Shown piece by piece: positions 22,120 through 33,815 of a stretch of 64,000 nucleotides of DNA. Positions within the stretch are counted from its first letter, which is position 1; the number at the start of each line of letters is the position of its first letter. The DNA is from Margaritifera margaritifera (Eukaryota; Mollusca; Bivalvia; Unionida; Margaritiferidae). The notes under the pieces were generated by a model that searched no databases, had not been told where the DNA came from, and saw only the letters and a program-made list of their open reading frames with translations. The stretch lies in assembly GCA_029931535.1 (NCBI GenBank), contig JAQPZY010001638.1, positions 6,317,501 to 6,381,500 on the forward strand. Direction: 5' to 3'. Both the position numbers and the translations under genes were made by a program.

Positions 22120-22769
22120 ACAAACGGAAGTTTATGGTGCCTACAATTTTTCTAGACAAAGTGACAATTTCTACATTTTCACCTACACCCATTTTTCGAC
22201 TGGGACCTCCGTTTGCAAGTCTTGATTCGCTCCAGGTCATCATGATTGATGATGTCATCTGGGTCAAAAGGGTCAGTAGACACAGTATGTACAAGCAGAT
22301 AACAGCTTCAACCATGACCTGTCACGGGTTCCTATTTCTAGGTATTCCACTCTCAGTTCATTCTGAAATATTAAATGGACAAACAATAAATGCATGGCCT
22401 GGAGAAAGTATACATGCTGATCATAAATTCTTTAAATAAATTCTACCAATCTGTACAACGTATTCTCGATAGTTCGTATGTTTGCGTAAAGTTGTCTTTA
22501 GAGTGGGACAAAAAAAAAATGTAAAAAATCGAATTCTCGATTTTTTATGGACGATTACTGATTCTTGCTGCACTGTGCATGCTCCTTCCGTTCAGTGGCA
22601 CTCAAGTCGACATACATCGTTATTTAGACTTAATTAGACAAATTATTTAGTATTAGATCACAAAATAACTTCATCGATAGAAAAAGAAAGAAAATCGTGA
22701 AATAAGGTGGGGAGGAGGGACAATTAACTATAATCCACCTTTCAGACGATAGGTATGTATGCAGTAGCG

Positions 22770-23086
22770 ATTTACGGCACATCAGTACAATAGCGCTGTA
22801 TGTTGCCAACTAAAGGTACAGTTCGATAAAAAGTAAATGAATTCCACAAAAAATTTAGGAAGAAAAACATTCCCAAATAAATGTAAACACGAAGAAGTAC
22901 AAGATCAAATATAAAACGTAAAGATGTCAAAATTCTGTAAAATGTATATAAAATAAAAGATAAAGGTAACGCATGCAGAATCCTTAAAGCATTCAGATCA
23001 GCATAAATAAAAAAAATTAATACAGGCGAAATTCTAAAATTTCCAGAAAGGGGCGCCACTTGAACATACCTCTGCACGTTTGACAG
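22770..23086. repeat. Dispersed repeat shared with 41425-41640
   Basis: Both copies run from TTTACGGCA(C/T)-TCAG through GTTGCCAACTAAAGGT-type, AAATAAATGTAAACACGAAG, CAAGATCAAATATAAAACGTA and TTAAAATTCTGTAAA segments. The TTTACGGCA start also resembles the 3' ends of the SINEs. It is interrupted downstream by the element at 23087-23255. Confidence 0.7.
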
Positions 23087-23255
23087 CAGTTGCTTACTAA
23101 CGGGGGGTGGGGGGTGGACGGGGCGGTTGCCCCGGGCACCAGAGGTCTTGGGGCACCAAAACAGATGATAAAAAAATTCGGGCCTCGTATTCTGGCCTTT
23201 TGGGCTATCATCATCGCCCCGGGCGCCATTTACATTTACCCTTAGTACGCCACTG
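23087..23255. mobile_element. hAT-like non-autonomous element, 169 bp
   Basis: Ends CAGTTGCTTACTAACGGG and (reverse complement) CAGTGGCGTACTAAGGG are imperfect inverted repeats. The 8-bp duplication TTTGACAG/TTTAACAG (7 of 8) flanks them. The interior is GC-rich with G-runs and a CCCCGGGC segment. Confidence 0.65.
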
Positions 23256-23659
23256 TTTAACAGTCACTGTATTTGAACTATGTCAATGAAGTAACTTTGA
23301 TTCTAAAATGTTTTAAAACTCTATCTGTGTGTGTGTGTCTGTCTGTCTGATTAGCATCTTAGCACATTACTGGCTATATCAAGTCGAGGAAATGGGATCT
23401 AAGTGCCTGTCCCTAAGACAAGCTGACACAGCTGGATGGCAGAAACTTGGCACAGAATAGCATGGAATCGTTATCGCACAACTGTTAATTATTCTTGATT
23501 CTGTGCACTACTAGTATTTGTAATGTATACTTGCTGAGATCAAATGTACCTTACAACATGTATTTTTTTTCTTCTGTTTAGTCAGAACAACCCTCACAAT
23601 CAAGGTTAAGTGCAGTAACCTTTTCCGTGCAGAAACTAGTGCAGACACTCGACAAAATC

Positions 23660-23692
<33 letters not shown>
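23660..23692. repeat. (AC)n microsatellite
   Basis: About 16 AC units. Confidence 0.95.
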
Positions 23693-23877
23693 CCCCACCA
23701 ACCACGGCTAATTAGGTGAGAACTCGTTTAATTCCTTACTCGCAACAACAACAAAAAAACACAATTCTGCTGTGAATGTCCAAATTTACCTGCGCAAAAA
23801 GGCAGCCACAAAAGGCAGTCTTCAATGTATTTAAAATACAGAATTTCCAATTATTTTATTATTATTTATTTTATTTT

Positions 23878-23972
23878 TATGTATGCATGTATGTATGTAT
23901 GTATGTATGTATGTATGTATGTATGTATGTATGTATGTATGTATGTATGTATGTATGTATGTATGTATGTAT
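23878..23972. repeat. (ATGT)n tetranucleotide repeat
   Basis: About 23 units; the open frames over it are artefacts. Confidence 0.97.
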
Positions 23973-23974
23973 TT

Positions 23975-25970
23975 ATTTAAATGCTCTGCAATTAAACAGT
24001 GTCAGGGTTGTGGGCCTTTGGTTCACTATGTACAATATACAAGGTGCATGATAGTAACAAGCATACAAGTTGCATGAAACAGTTCACATGGAATAAAATA
24101 CATATATTAAATTCCTAAATATATTCAGTTTAAAATTCTTTTTCAATAAACTTCTCTAAAAAAATAAAACGAAAATTTAAGTTTAGTCTCAATTTCGCCC
24201 CATGCACTATATCAGATGGCTTCATGGGAGTTATCAATAAAGTCCAAGCGAAAACAACGAAACGGATTTGACCAAACTGCTCTCTAGTGAGATAGGTAAA
24301 CAAACCGTTTTATCCCTGAGTCAGCCTCGTTCTGAGTTGGCAATTCAGTCATTTTTGCGTTGAATTTTGGCGAAAATTTTGTTTCAAAGTTAACAATAAC
24401 AGCGCCAGAGTTGCTCGGTAAAGTCTTAACAATTCTTTATTTTACGCTATTTTCGAGAATCCCTTGAAAACTGACGTAAAACAAGAGCAGATGTTTCTAC
24501 GAGAAACTGGCTGATTTCAACTTCTGGTGGCAGTGGTGTTTTGAGAAAAGCGAGAGCGCCACATCGGGAACAGCTCGAGATATGACCTCGATGCAAGTTG
24601 AATCTTACCTTCAGTCGCAGTTCATTATACATCTTTACGGAATAAATGCTTTATCAACATTTGCGTGTTTTTTGGTAACAGCTCTCTTTCTGATCATGCC
24701 TTGGACCTGTTATATTTTTTCTTTTTTATATTTGAGTCCAGCGGAGTTGAAATTTATGACGTCACACGCCACTCATTATGACGTAATTCTCGTAGTCGGG
24801 CTGCATAACCTTCTGAAAAAATTGTCTTTGTTTATCAATTAAATATAACTACATTTGTCTTACCGGTAATAACTTACAATAACATGATTGAACGGTACAC
24901 ACATGTGCAACATTTAGAGCTCCTATACATCCTGAAACGGGTAGTTTTACCTTTAAAACAAAGACGGAATGCAAAGCGAAAAAAGAATGAAAAAAAAAGA
25001 TAACGAAGAACGAATGCATACAGAATGCAAAATGAACGCAAACGAAATGATGATGCATTTTTAAAGAAAACAGAGTGCCAATGCAAAAGGGCAGTACGCC
25101 GAACGATAAATGATAAGCGAAAACGGAATATTTCTGCATGAATGGATTTTAAAATCTATTATTTTCAAGCTGCAGCGGAAGCTCCACGGTCGTAAGCCCT
25201 TTTCGAATCATAGTCTATGATCAAATTCTTTACACTGACAGACCTACAGACCCTTACAAGCGATGACATTCTTCTTGTCGAGGCAGACATTAATGTTTAA
25301 ATTAGGCAACTCATCATTGACATAATGACGTCTTCACGGGTGGTTGCATCTGTACAGTTCTTATTTGAACGAAATAAGAAAAAAAAAATTACTTTCCTGC
25401 CAAATACGCTACAGGTATATGGGCCAGTTCATGCGAAAACCAGCCTTATGACATTGAGCGAGTAACACTGGAAAAAAACACTCAAAATATGACGTAAAAT
25501 TTTCGTACATCACAATTACGCCATTTTAAATAGTGACTGATACTGGTTTCAGGAAAAATTCTTTGCAAGTTTTTCATGGATTCTAGACATGACAATGTAT
25601 ATACGTTAATCTTTAATATTAAAAAAATATTTCAAAGCAATGACAAAATGAAATGTAATTAATATAATTATTTATTTATTTACCGTAACTGATCAATTCG
25701 ATTGTTCTTTGCTAATCGATGAATGAATCTAAACCTTATAAAATATATGAATATACATAATATTTTGAGAGAAATGTCCAATATTTCCTTAGTAAATTGA
25801 AAAATATGAAATCTAATAATTATTTCATAAATTTGTTATCACTTATACTTTCTGTGACCTTTGGAAAAATCAACCAGACTAAAAATTTAGTTCCGCAAAA
25901 TAGTGTAAATTGGGAAGAAGAGTTATGTAGAACAAAACAAATCACTTGTAATAGTGTAGGTTAGGTGGCA
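23975..25970. other. Intergenic DNA, no supported gene
   Basis: A minus-strand ATG at 24632 is followed by eight codons and AAG|GTAAGA, but no partner exon could be identified. Other frames lack coding features. Near 24990 there is a poly-purine stretch. Confidence 0.4.
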
Positions 25971-25974
25971 CAAT

Positions 25975-27640
25975 CGATAGAACTGAGGCACAATTTTAAT
26001 ATTGTATATGATTATTTGAGCAAACCTGGTTCTAATCCCATTATCACTTTTTTCCCACCATTTTTCATTCTTCCATAAAACTCATTTTTCATTGTTCCAT
26101 AAAACTCATTTTTCATTGTTCCATAAAACTCATTTTTCATTGTTCCATAAAACTCATTTTTCATTGTTCCATAAAACTCATTTTTCATTGTTCCATAAAA
26201 CTCATTTTTCATTGTTCCTTAAAACTCATTTTTCATTGTTCCTTAAAACTCATTTTTCATTGTTCCATAAAACTCATTTTTCATTGTTCCTTAAAACTCA
26301 TTTTTCATTGTTCCTTAAAACTCATTTTTCATTGTTCCTTAAAACTCATTTTTCATTGTTCCTTAAAACTCATTTTTCATTGTTCCATAAAACTCATTTT
26401 TCATTGTTCCATAAAACTCATTTTTCATTGTTCCTTAAAACTCATTTTTCATTGTTCCTTAAAACTCATTTTTCATTGTTCCTTAAAACTCATTTTTCAT
26501 TGTTCCATAAAACTCATTTTTCATTGTTCCATAAAACTCATTTTTCATTGTTCCATAAAACTCATTTTTCATTCTTCCATAAAACTCATTTTTCATTGTT
26601 CCATAAAACTCATTTTTCATTGTTCCATAAAACTCATTTTTCATTGTTCCTTAAAACTCATTTTTCATTGTTCCTTAAAACTCATTTTTCATTGTTCCAT
26701 AAAACTCATTTTTCATTGTTCCTTAAAACTCATTTTTCATTGTTCCTTAAAACTCATTTTTCATTGTTCCTTAAAACTCATTTTTCATTGTTCCTTAAAA
26801 CTCATTTTTCATTGTTCCATAAAACTCATTTTTCATTGTTCCATAAAACTCATTTTTCATTGTTCCTTAAAACTCATTTTTCATTGTTCCTTAAAACTCA
26901 TTTTTCATTGTTCCTTAAAACTCATTTTTCATTGTTCCATAAAACTCATTTTTCATTGTTCCATAAAACTCATTTTTCATTGTTCCTTAAAACTCATTTT
27001 TCATTGTTCCATAAAACTCATTTTTCATTGTTCCATAAAACTCATTTTTCATTGTTCCATAAAACTCATTTTTCATTGTTCCATAAAACTCATTGTTCAT
27101 TGTTCCATAAAACTCATTTTTCATTGTTCCTTAAAACTCATTGTTCATTGTTCCATAAAACTCATTTTTCATTGTTCCATAAAACTCATTTTTCATTGTT
27201 CCTTAAAACTCATTTTTCATTGTTCCTTAAAACTAATTGTTCATTGTTCCATAAAACTCATTTTTCATTGTTCCATAAAACTCATTTTTCATTGTTCCTT
27301 AAAACTCATTTTTCATTGTTCCTTAAAACTCATTTTTCATTGTTCCATAAAACTCATTTTTCATTGTTCCTTAAAACTCATTTTTCATTGTTCCTTAAAC
27401 AAAATTTTGTGTTTAGGAAAAATTTTATTTTAAAAGAATTGGATAAAATTAAAATGTTTATCTTCGATTTTATAATCAGATTTTTATGCAACAAAAGTTT
27501 GTAGAATTCCATTAAATCCTCAAATTAATTAGAAGGTTTAATTATAAAAACAATAAGAAACAAAAAGAAGTAACTTCAAAATATATTTTACTATAACAAA
27601 CTGAAGTAACTTTGTAATGCAAGGCAAAATATTTCACGAC
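25975..27640. repeat. Left copy of a duplicated segment, carrying the expanded array
   Basis: The landmarks GAACTGAGGCACAATT, GAGCAAACCTGGTTCTAATC, CAAAATTTTGTGTTTAGGAAA and GTTTGT(A/G)GAATTCCATTAAA occur here and again at 27695-27960. In this copy the 24-bp array separates the second and third landmarks. Confidence 0.8.
26062..27398. repeat. 24-bp minisatellite, about 55 units, with two-state units
   Basis: The unit is TTCCATAAAACTCATTTTTC plus ATTG, alternating between CCATAAA and CCTTAAA at one position. Because 24 is divisible by three, the plus strand reads as a 470-codon Phe/His/Lys/Thr repeat. The CCTTAAA type gives a stop on the minus strand. I regard the frame as a by-product. Rare marker units (CATTCTTCC at 26066 and 26570; TTGTTC types late) map internal duplication. 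Confidence 0.95.
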
Positions 27641-27694
27641 CCTTGAATATAAACTTTTTGTGATTTTGTTTCAGCGGGTGTTTTTAGCGGGCAC

Positions 27695-27990
27695 AGCTGA
27701 GAACTGAGGCACAATTGTAATATTTTACACGTTTATCTGAGCAAACCTGGTTCTAATCCCATTAACGTTTTTTCCCCACCATTTTTCCTTGTTCCTGAAA
27801 CAAAATTTTGTGTTTAGGAAAAGTTTAATTCGAAAAGAATAGAAGATGATAAAATTAAAATGTTTATCTGCGATTTTATAATCAAACTTTTTAGGCAATG
27901 AAAGTTTGTGGAATTCCATTAAAACCTAAAAACATAATTAGAAGGTTTCATTATAAAAACAAGAAGAAACAGAAAGACATAATTTGTTTC
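27695..27990. repeat. Right copy of the duplicated segment, without the array
   Basis: It matches the flanks of 25975-27640 but holds only one diverged unit (CATTTTTCCTTGTTCC near 27780-27797) where the other copy has ~55 units. Confidence 0.8.
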
Positions 27991-28248
27991 AGCGGGTATT
28001 TTTATCGGGAACATGTAAATTATAGTATGTCAATTGGTATTATCTTTTTTATATAATGAGAAGTAGTCAAAAATATTATCTAGTTTTTGTGTACAGACGT
28101 TTGGGAAAATATTGAAGACCGTAAATTCAAACAAAATGAAAGAATCATTCACTGCACAGTAAATGTTGGGGGGGGGGCGTGTTTAAATAAGTAATTGCTC
28201 AAACCTTTTGTGTATTAAGTGTAAATTGAGTATATTGTTTTAATAAGA

Positions 28249-28465
28249 ATTGGAAGATATATTGTTCGAACACTTTGGTACGGTTTCTGCATACACATCC
28301 CATTCTCCCTCGCTAGTATCGGACGATGACGCTGCCTATATAAATACGATAGACCTAGAGGAAAGGGCAAGACGATTTCTTGATAATGTGGATAATTTGA
28401 ACCCTGAGAACGAAGAATCCAACAGTGAGGAGGAAGCCATTGATAATAGTCATGGAAAAAAATAG
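28249..28465 (+). pseudogene. Coding-like acidic fragment, unknown
   Basis: A 71-codon stop-free stretch without ATG follows a possible acceptor (TATTGTTTTAATAAG|). It encodes an acidic sequence with SDDDAAYINT, LEERARRFLDN and EESNSEEEA, ending at TAG after an A7 run. A GTCAGT donor-like site follows at about 28476, so the A-run stop may be a sequence error or decay. It may belong with 28512-28865. An exon of a transposon or host gene is equally possible. Confidence 0.35.
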
Positions 28466-28515
28466 AACAGAGGTCAGTTTAAGGACAGTGGGTGATTTTA
28501 TCAGAAAGGGTTGCG

Positions 28516-28865
28516 GTTGCTGAGAAAATTGTATTGCCAGTCAGAATAAAAATGCCATTTATGACCATATCTTAAACATGATAGAAATGCTAAAGGATGA
28601 GAAAGAAGCAGTGCTGTATCGCCGAGCTAATGGAGATACTACCTGGCAGTTGAGAGACTGGAAGAGATATATTGCCCACTTCGTCAAACCTCTGGGAGGC
28701 CTATTGTACTCTGTTATCAAAGGACTAGGGACTCTAGATCACTGTAATGGCCTCGGAAAATGTCCAAACCTATTCCTTTATGTAATCTTCGTACATTACC
28801 ACGTTACATTAATACCTTACATCCAATATATAGATCCTGATATTATTCACGATGAAGGATCATAA
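28516..28865 (+). pseudogene. Coding-like fragment, unknown
   Basis: The frame is open from just after a TGA near 28513 and reads like real protein (KNAIYDHILNMIEML, VLYRRANGDTTWQLRDWKRY, FVKPLGGLLYSVIKGLG). It is in a different frame from the upstream fragment. I do not recognise the family. Probably exon(s) or a decayed gene; conservation in relatives would settle it. Confidence 0.35.
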
Positions 28866-29036
28866 AGCTGTTTAATTATTATCAGGCGAATGTTATTGGA
28901 TAGAATAAAGGTTTATATTATTTTGCCTGCGCTTTCATTCAAAATTTTACTAAGTTTATTGGTTCTCATTTTTCTCAACGATTGAATAAAATAAGTACAT
29001 ATGAAATGTGATATTAGTACGTAGGCATACGTTCTT

Positions 29037-29102
29037 GTGTGTGTGTCTGTGTATGTGTGTATCTCTGTATGTGTGCGTGTGTCTGTCTGTGTGTGTGTGT
29101 GC
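29037..29102. repeat. Imperfect (GT)n
   Basis: A TG tract with CT and GC interruptions. Confidence 0.85.
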
Positions 29103-29118
29103 GCGCGCAGAGGACGCC

Positions 29119-29146
29119 GGTGTTTCAGAGTAGTTGCTGAAACACC
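29119..29146. other. Perfect 10-bp stem-loop
   Basis: Arms 29119-29128 (GGTGTTTCAG) and 29137-29146 (CTGAAACACC) flank an 8-base loop. No function is assigned. Confidence 0.5.
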
Positions 29147-30058
29147 GAGGATAGTGTTTGTGAAGAAAGTCTCGGATCAGGAGGAAATCTCAATCAATAA
29201 TATGAAGGCACCGGGACAGACGAAATAGATCGACAAGCGTCCAGACCTGATGCAGAGTGCAGGACTGAGTAGACATCGTCAAGAGTATTTGTTTAAGAAT
29301 GTACTATCAGGACATCACATGTACAAGACCCTCAGAGGAGTGAGGAATTTCATATAATTCTTTAGCATACTTTTAGTGAGACTGTGTTATAATAATAAAA
29401 TATAATTTTGGCATCAACATATACTTATTGTCGTTATTTGATTTATCTTAATTTGAAAACAAAATCAAATTTCACAGAATATGTCACAACTCCAATATCA
29501 TATCTATCCCCCAACTTAACACAGTTAAAAGATCTACGTGCCGATAATAATAGCTGCATCATAAATACTGAACCCAGTTAACTAAAAATGTTCAGTATTA
29601 AATAACTAAAAATCATTTCATGCCATGAAATAAGTTTTAATGTGACATGGCAAATGGCTCTATTTATGTAACCATTTACGTTACAATTACGTAAACCATT
29701 TATGTTACTAGTTTACAATTACGTAAACTATTACGTTACAGTTTGTGCAATGTACTGTAACGTCATGACGTTGCATTGTGAAAGTGGTATAGATAAAACC
29801 CGTGGATAAACAATAGACACAATATGGTGCTAAAATTGATATTTTTATTATGGTTTCCAAACATTACTCTATCAGAAAAAGCAAAAAGGTAAGGATCGAA
29901 ATTTTATGTCATAAGGCCGGTTTTCCCGTAAAGCGGCAAAATATTATTTATACATTCACTGCAATTGCAGTTCTCTTTTTATTTATCTTAATTTCAATTC
30001 TGTATTTTTGCATTTTACGTAGAAGTGGCTCCTATAATGTGACTTTACTTTTTTTCTG

Positions 30059-30670
30059 TGTCTGTTGGAACATTAAAGCATAACTGTTTTATGTAGGAAC
30101 ATTAAAGCATAACTGTGTCTGTAGGAACATTAAAGTATAGCTGTGTCTGTAGAAACATTAAAGCACAGCTGTGTCTGTAGGAAAATTAAAGCATAACTGT
30201 GTATGTAGGAACATTGAAGCATAACTGTGTCTGTAGGAACATTAAGCTTAACTATGTAGGAACATTAAAGCATGACTGTATGTACGAACATTGAAGCATA
30301 ACTGTGTCTGTAGGAACATTAAAGCATAACTGTGTCTGTAGGAACATTAAAGCATAGCTGTGTCTGTACGAACATTAAAGCATAGCTGTGTCTGTAAGAA
30401 CATTGAAGCATAACTGTGTCTGTAGGAACATTAAAGCATAGCTGTGTCTGTAAAAACATTGAAGCATAGCTGTGTCTGTAGGAACATTAAAGCATAGCTG
30501 TGTCTGTAGGAACAGTAAAGCATAGCTGTGTCTGTAGGAACAGTAAAGCATAGCTGTCTGTAGGAACACTAAAGTATAACTGTGTCTGTAGGAACATTAA
30601 AGCATAACTGTGTCTGTAGGAACATTAAAGCATAACTGTGTCTGTGGGAACATTAAAGCATAACTGTTAA
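30059..30670. repeat. 28-bp minisatellite (about 21 units)
   Basis: The unit is AACTGTGTCTGTAGGAACAT plus TAAAGCAT. Several units are shortened. The minus-strand frame over it is an artefact. Confidence 0.93.
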
Positions 30671-31072
30671 GTTTTACTGCATTGGCTCCAGTATGGTTTG
30701 ATCCTAAGTACAATTTATACTGCAATGCAGCAGTTTAAGTGGAGGGCCTTGTGATGACAGTAGCGAAAGTTCTTTCACGATGCTGAGTTAGAAAGTGTAT
30801 ACATCTACAAATAAATCATCAGTTTGTTTGTAAAGACTACTTTATTGAATTGTAGTACTTTTTTAAATATTTTGTTATAAAATTAAAAATGAACAAAAAA
30901 TGTTGTGGCCAAAATCTTCACCCAGGTTGTTTGACTTTGAAGTAAGGTGCCCAAAATAAATTACTTCTAATCCCCTAATAAATGAATCTGGAATAATTAT
31001 ATAAATTATGTGTACTTAAGGTGAAATATGAGAAGTTTTGAAATACAATGGCCATGCACGGAAATACAAAAT

Positions 31073-31074
<2 letters not shown>

Positions 31075-31148
<74 letters not shown>
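31075..31148. repeat. (TA)n microsatellite
   Basis: About 36 TA units. Confidence 0.98.
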
Positions 31149-31149
<1 letters not shown>

Positions 31150-31329
31150 CATTGATATACACACTTTGGAATCACAATGATTGTCATAAACTCATTTACA
31201 TGCTAATTTCTAACTGTCAAAAGATATTCAAACTGTTGAGAATTGTGAGATTTGAATTTAATGCCTTTACAGTAAAAAAAAAAATTAGTATATTCATCAC
31301 AAATGACTAAGCCAGGAGCCTCACAGCAT

Positions 31330-31512
31330 GCCTTACCACGGCACTTTATGTCATCTTGAAGGGACAAGTCAAACCCTTGTCATGGCACTATGTGTCATCT
31401 TGAAGGGACAAGTCAAAACCCTTACCATTGCACTTTGTGTCATCTTGAAGGGACAAGTCAAACCCTTATCATGGCACTTGGTGTCATCTTGAAGGGACAA
31501 GTCAAACCCTTT
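31330..31512. repeat. 44-bp tandem repeat, four copies
   Basis: TCATCTTGAAGGGACAAGTC recurs with 44-45 base spacing (starting near 31351, 31395, 31440, 31484). Confidence 0.9.
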
Positions 31513-31850
31513 TCCACAGAAAATGGTCAAGAAATATCTAAGTTAATAATTCATTTGAAGATAGACTGATCATTGTTTCCGGAAGAAAAAAAACTAGCAT
31601 GGAAAAATCAGACTGGAAGAACCGACTCACCCCCATGTGCCCTATTTACTATGTAACAGTACTCCAAAGGTGAAAAAAACGCATTGAAGTAACAACTATG
31701 CAATGAAATTGTGTTGGAATCCACGTGAAGTTTCAAATAAATCCAAGTCTTGCAAACCAGTGACAAATTCAAGTAAATGGCAATTGTTTTTGTAAGACAT
31801 AAATCTTCTCCAAATCTAATGCTGCCTTACATCATAAAAAGAAAAACTGC

Positions 31851-32075
31851 GGGCTCGGGGATGTAGAAGAGACCTGATGCACTCTCCTGCATGTCGTAAG
31901 TGGCGACAAATGGAGGCAGGAGCCGCCGTGGCTCAGCCGGACTTGGGACCGAGAGGATACGGCTTCGAATCCTACCATCTTGTCAGCCCAAGCTAGCTAA
32001 TGTGGCATCTTCTTGGGCAAGGTACTTTACTCCAATTGCCTTGGCACTAAAACAACTTAATACCAAAAGCCTTTA
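31851..32075 (+). mobile_element. Composite tRNA-derived SINE with 5' extension
   Basis: About 70 bases (CCTGATGCACTCTCCTGCAT, GTCGTAAG, GGAGGCAGGAGCCG) precede the tRNA-like head (GTGGCTCAGC; B box GGCTTCGAATCC). The body contains CTTGGGCAAGGTACTTTACT. The same extension occurs in the copy at 59338-59575. Confidence 0.7.
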
Positions 32076-33180
32076 AAAAAAAAACCAAAAAAAAACGCCA
32101 CATTCTTCGGCATAACAGTCTTCAAATAACATACACCAAATAACCGATTTACTTATTTCACTGATATGCATAATATAATCAGCTATGAAAGCATATGGAA
32201 TGTTTAATTATCAGAAAATATGATCATAATGGATTTTCCACGATATGCTCTTAATAGCATCACTACACTAATTAAGTTCCTTGTATATTTCATTCATATT
32301 TGTACATTTTAATGAAGTCCCGTGCATTGGTTAAAACTTCAGCTACACTGAGACTCCTCCACTAAGTACCGGAGGGTACTCCACTGGCCACAATGGTGTC
32401 TTCGAAAACGATAATTTACAATTAAATATAAAACAATCAATTCATTAATAGGCACCAGTTTCAACAGACCTGAAAGTTAGTCTTATTACTGTAGCTTTTA
32501 CATCCAAGCTCACAGAGAAGCTCGAGGATAGACATCTAGGAACTTTTTCAGGAAATTAAGAGCATACAATGGTTGGATACTAATAAGAAATCTTCATAAC
32601 CCTCTCAGACCCTTGAATCAGACACTCTAGTGTGGGTGTAGTGGTAGATTGGGTGTTTTGCTTGCGAGGGTGAACGTAGTGGGGTATAAAAAAAAAAGTC
32701 CTCAACCTGAGTGGCGAGAGGAACGTTCAGCCATCTCATAACTTCTATCATCGTAAAGGAGACATTGCAAACTTTTTTTTAGACTACATTCAATTCTGAT
32801 TGGTGGTCATTTTTTTTTTTTTTTGTGGTTCTACTTCAGGGTAAACAATAACCACCAATCAAAACTAATGTAGCTTATTCACTGTGTGGCATACCAGAAG
32901 TGTATAGGTGGCGCTCTACATATATTACGTTCTTCTGAGAGAGTGACAGGTGTAAGATGAAGTTGTTCGCATTTGCAACATACACAATGGAGAGAATGTT
33001 GGCATACCTCTATGCTACTTTCATATACTCTGGATGAAATATCTTAACATATTGTACTTGTGGAAATTGTACATGATCTAAGCACACAGCTAACCAAAAT
33101 GGCTTATCCCATGTGCTCGAAAAATCAGCCTGAATTAGGTCGAAGTACACTAACTTTAGCAGTTATTAAAATAGGGAAAG
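32076..33180. other. Intergenic DNA, no gene seen
   Basis: It contains A- and T-runs and a pair of inverted ATTGATTGGTGGT-like segments around 32795-32860. No supported exon. Confidence 0.45.
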
Positions 33181-33183
33181 CAA

Positions 33184-33288
33184 ATTTGGCCAGAGTAGTC
33201 AATACCAGCTTCTGAAAGTGCCATGAATGAATTACAATTGGCCAGAGTAGTCAATACCAGCTTCTGAAAGTGCTATGAATGAATTACA
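33184..33288. repeat. 52-bp tandem duplication
   Basis: Two copies of TTGGCCAGAGTAGTCAATAC… differ at one or two positions. Confidence 0.9.
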
Positions 33289-33644
33289 AACTATATAAAA
33301 AAAAGTAAAAAAGTTATCAGCTCGTTTTTTTTACAATTATCTTTGAAGTCCAGGAAGTGAAAATGACCAAGCGAAGCTAGCAGGTGTTTTTTATATATGC
33401 ACATCTGAGGTAAGGCCAAGCCGTATACTCTATAACGCAAATTACACCCATCAATCATACACCAAAATAAAGGGAATTAAAAGTTCTTTTAACAATACCT
33501 AAGATATACAAGGTCTTTTTTAAATAGCCAGGATAAGATGTGAGGAAAGCCTGGGAAATTATTTTTCTTTAACAATCTAACCTTTGCAAAATACGAAACT
33601 GTAAAGCGCCACCATACCGTCAGATTCTATCCATTTGGTTTGGT

Positions 33645-33815
33645 TTGGTGCTCTACGGCACAGCAACACAAGTAGGTTATTTAGAACAGAGACAGTTGAT
33701 GTAAAGTGGCTTGCCCGAGGACACACCACGGTAGCTGACACAGGCTGGTCGGATGGCAGGATTCGAACACGCGCCCTTTCGGTCGTGAATCCGGCATGCT
33801 AACCGCTCCAAGTAG
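33645..33815 (-). mobile_element. tRNA-derived SINE (minus strand), truncated head
   Basis: It carries CTCTACGGCACAGCAACACA, GTAAAGTGGCTTGCCCGAGG and the B-box complement GGATTCGAAC. The head ends near GCTAACCGCTCC, so the A-box part is missing. Confidence 0.7.

Noticed and set aside
21986..22315. Minus-strand frame starting MVEAVICLYILCLLTLL, like a signal peptide, as first exon of the receptor gene
   Set aside because: Good Kozak context, but the only plausible donor (GTGAAA) ends in phase 1 and the frame runs into the 39-bp tandem repeat; no link shown.
24609..24632. Short minus-strand first exon ending AAG|GTAAGA
   Set aside because: Only eight codons and no partner exon or promoter found; consensus donors of this quality occur by chance.
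26092..27504. 470-codon open frame over the 24-bp array
   Set aside because: It exists only because the unit length is divisible by three and lacks plus-strand stops; no ATG, domain or splice context.
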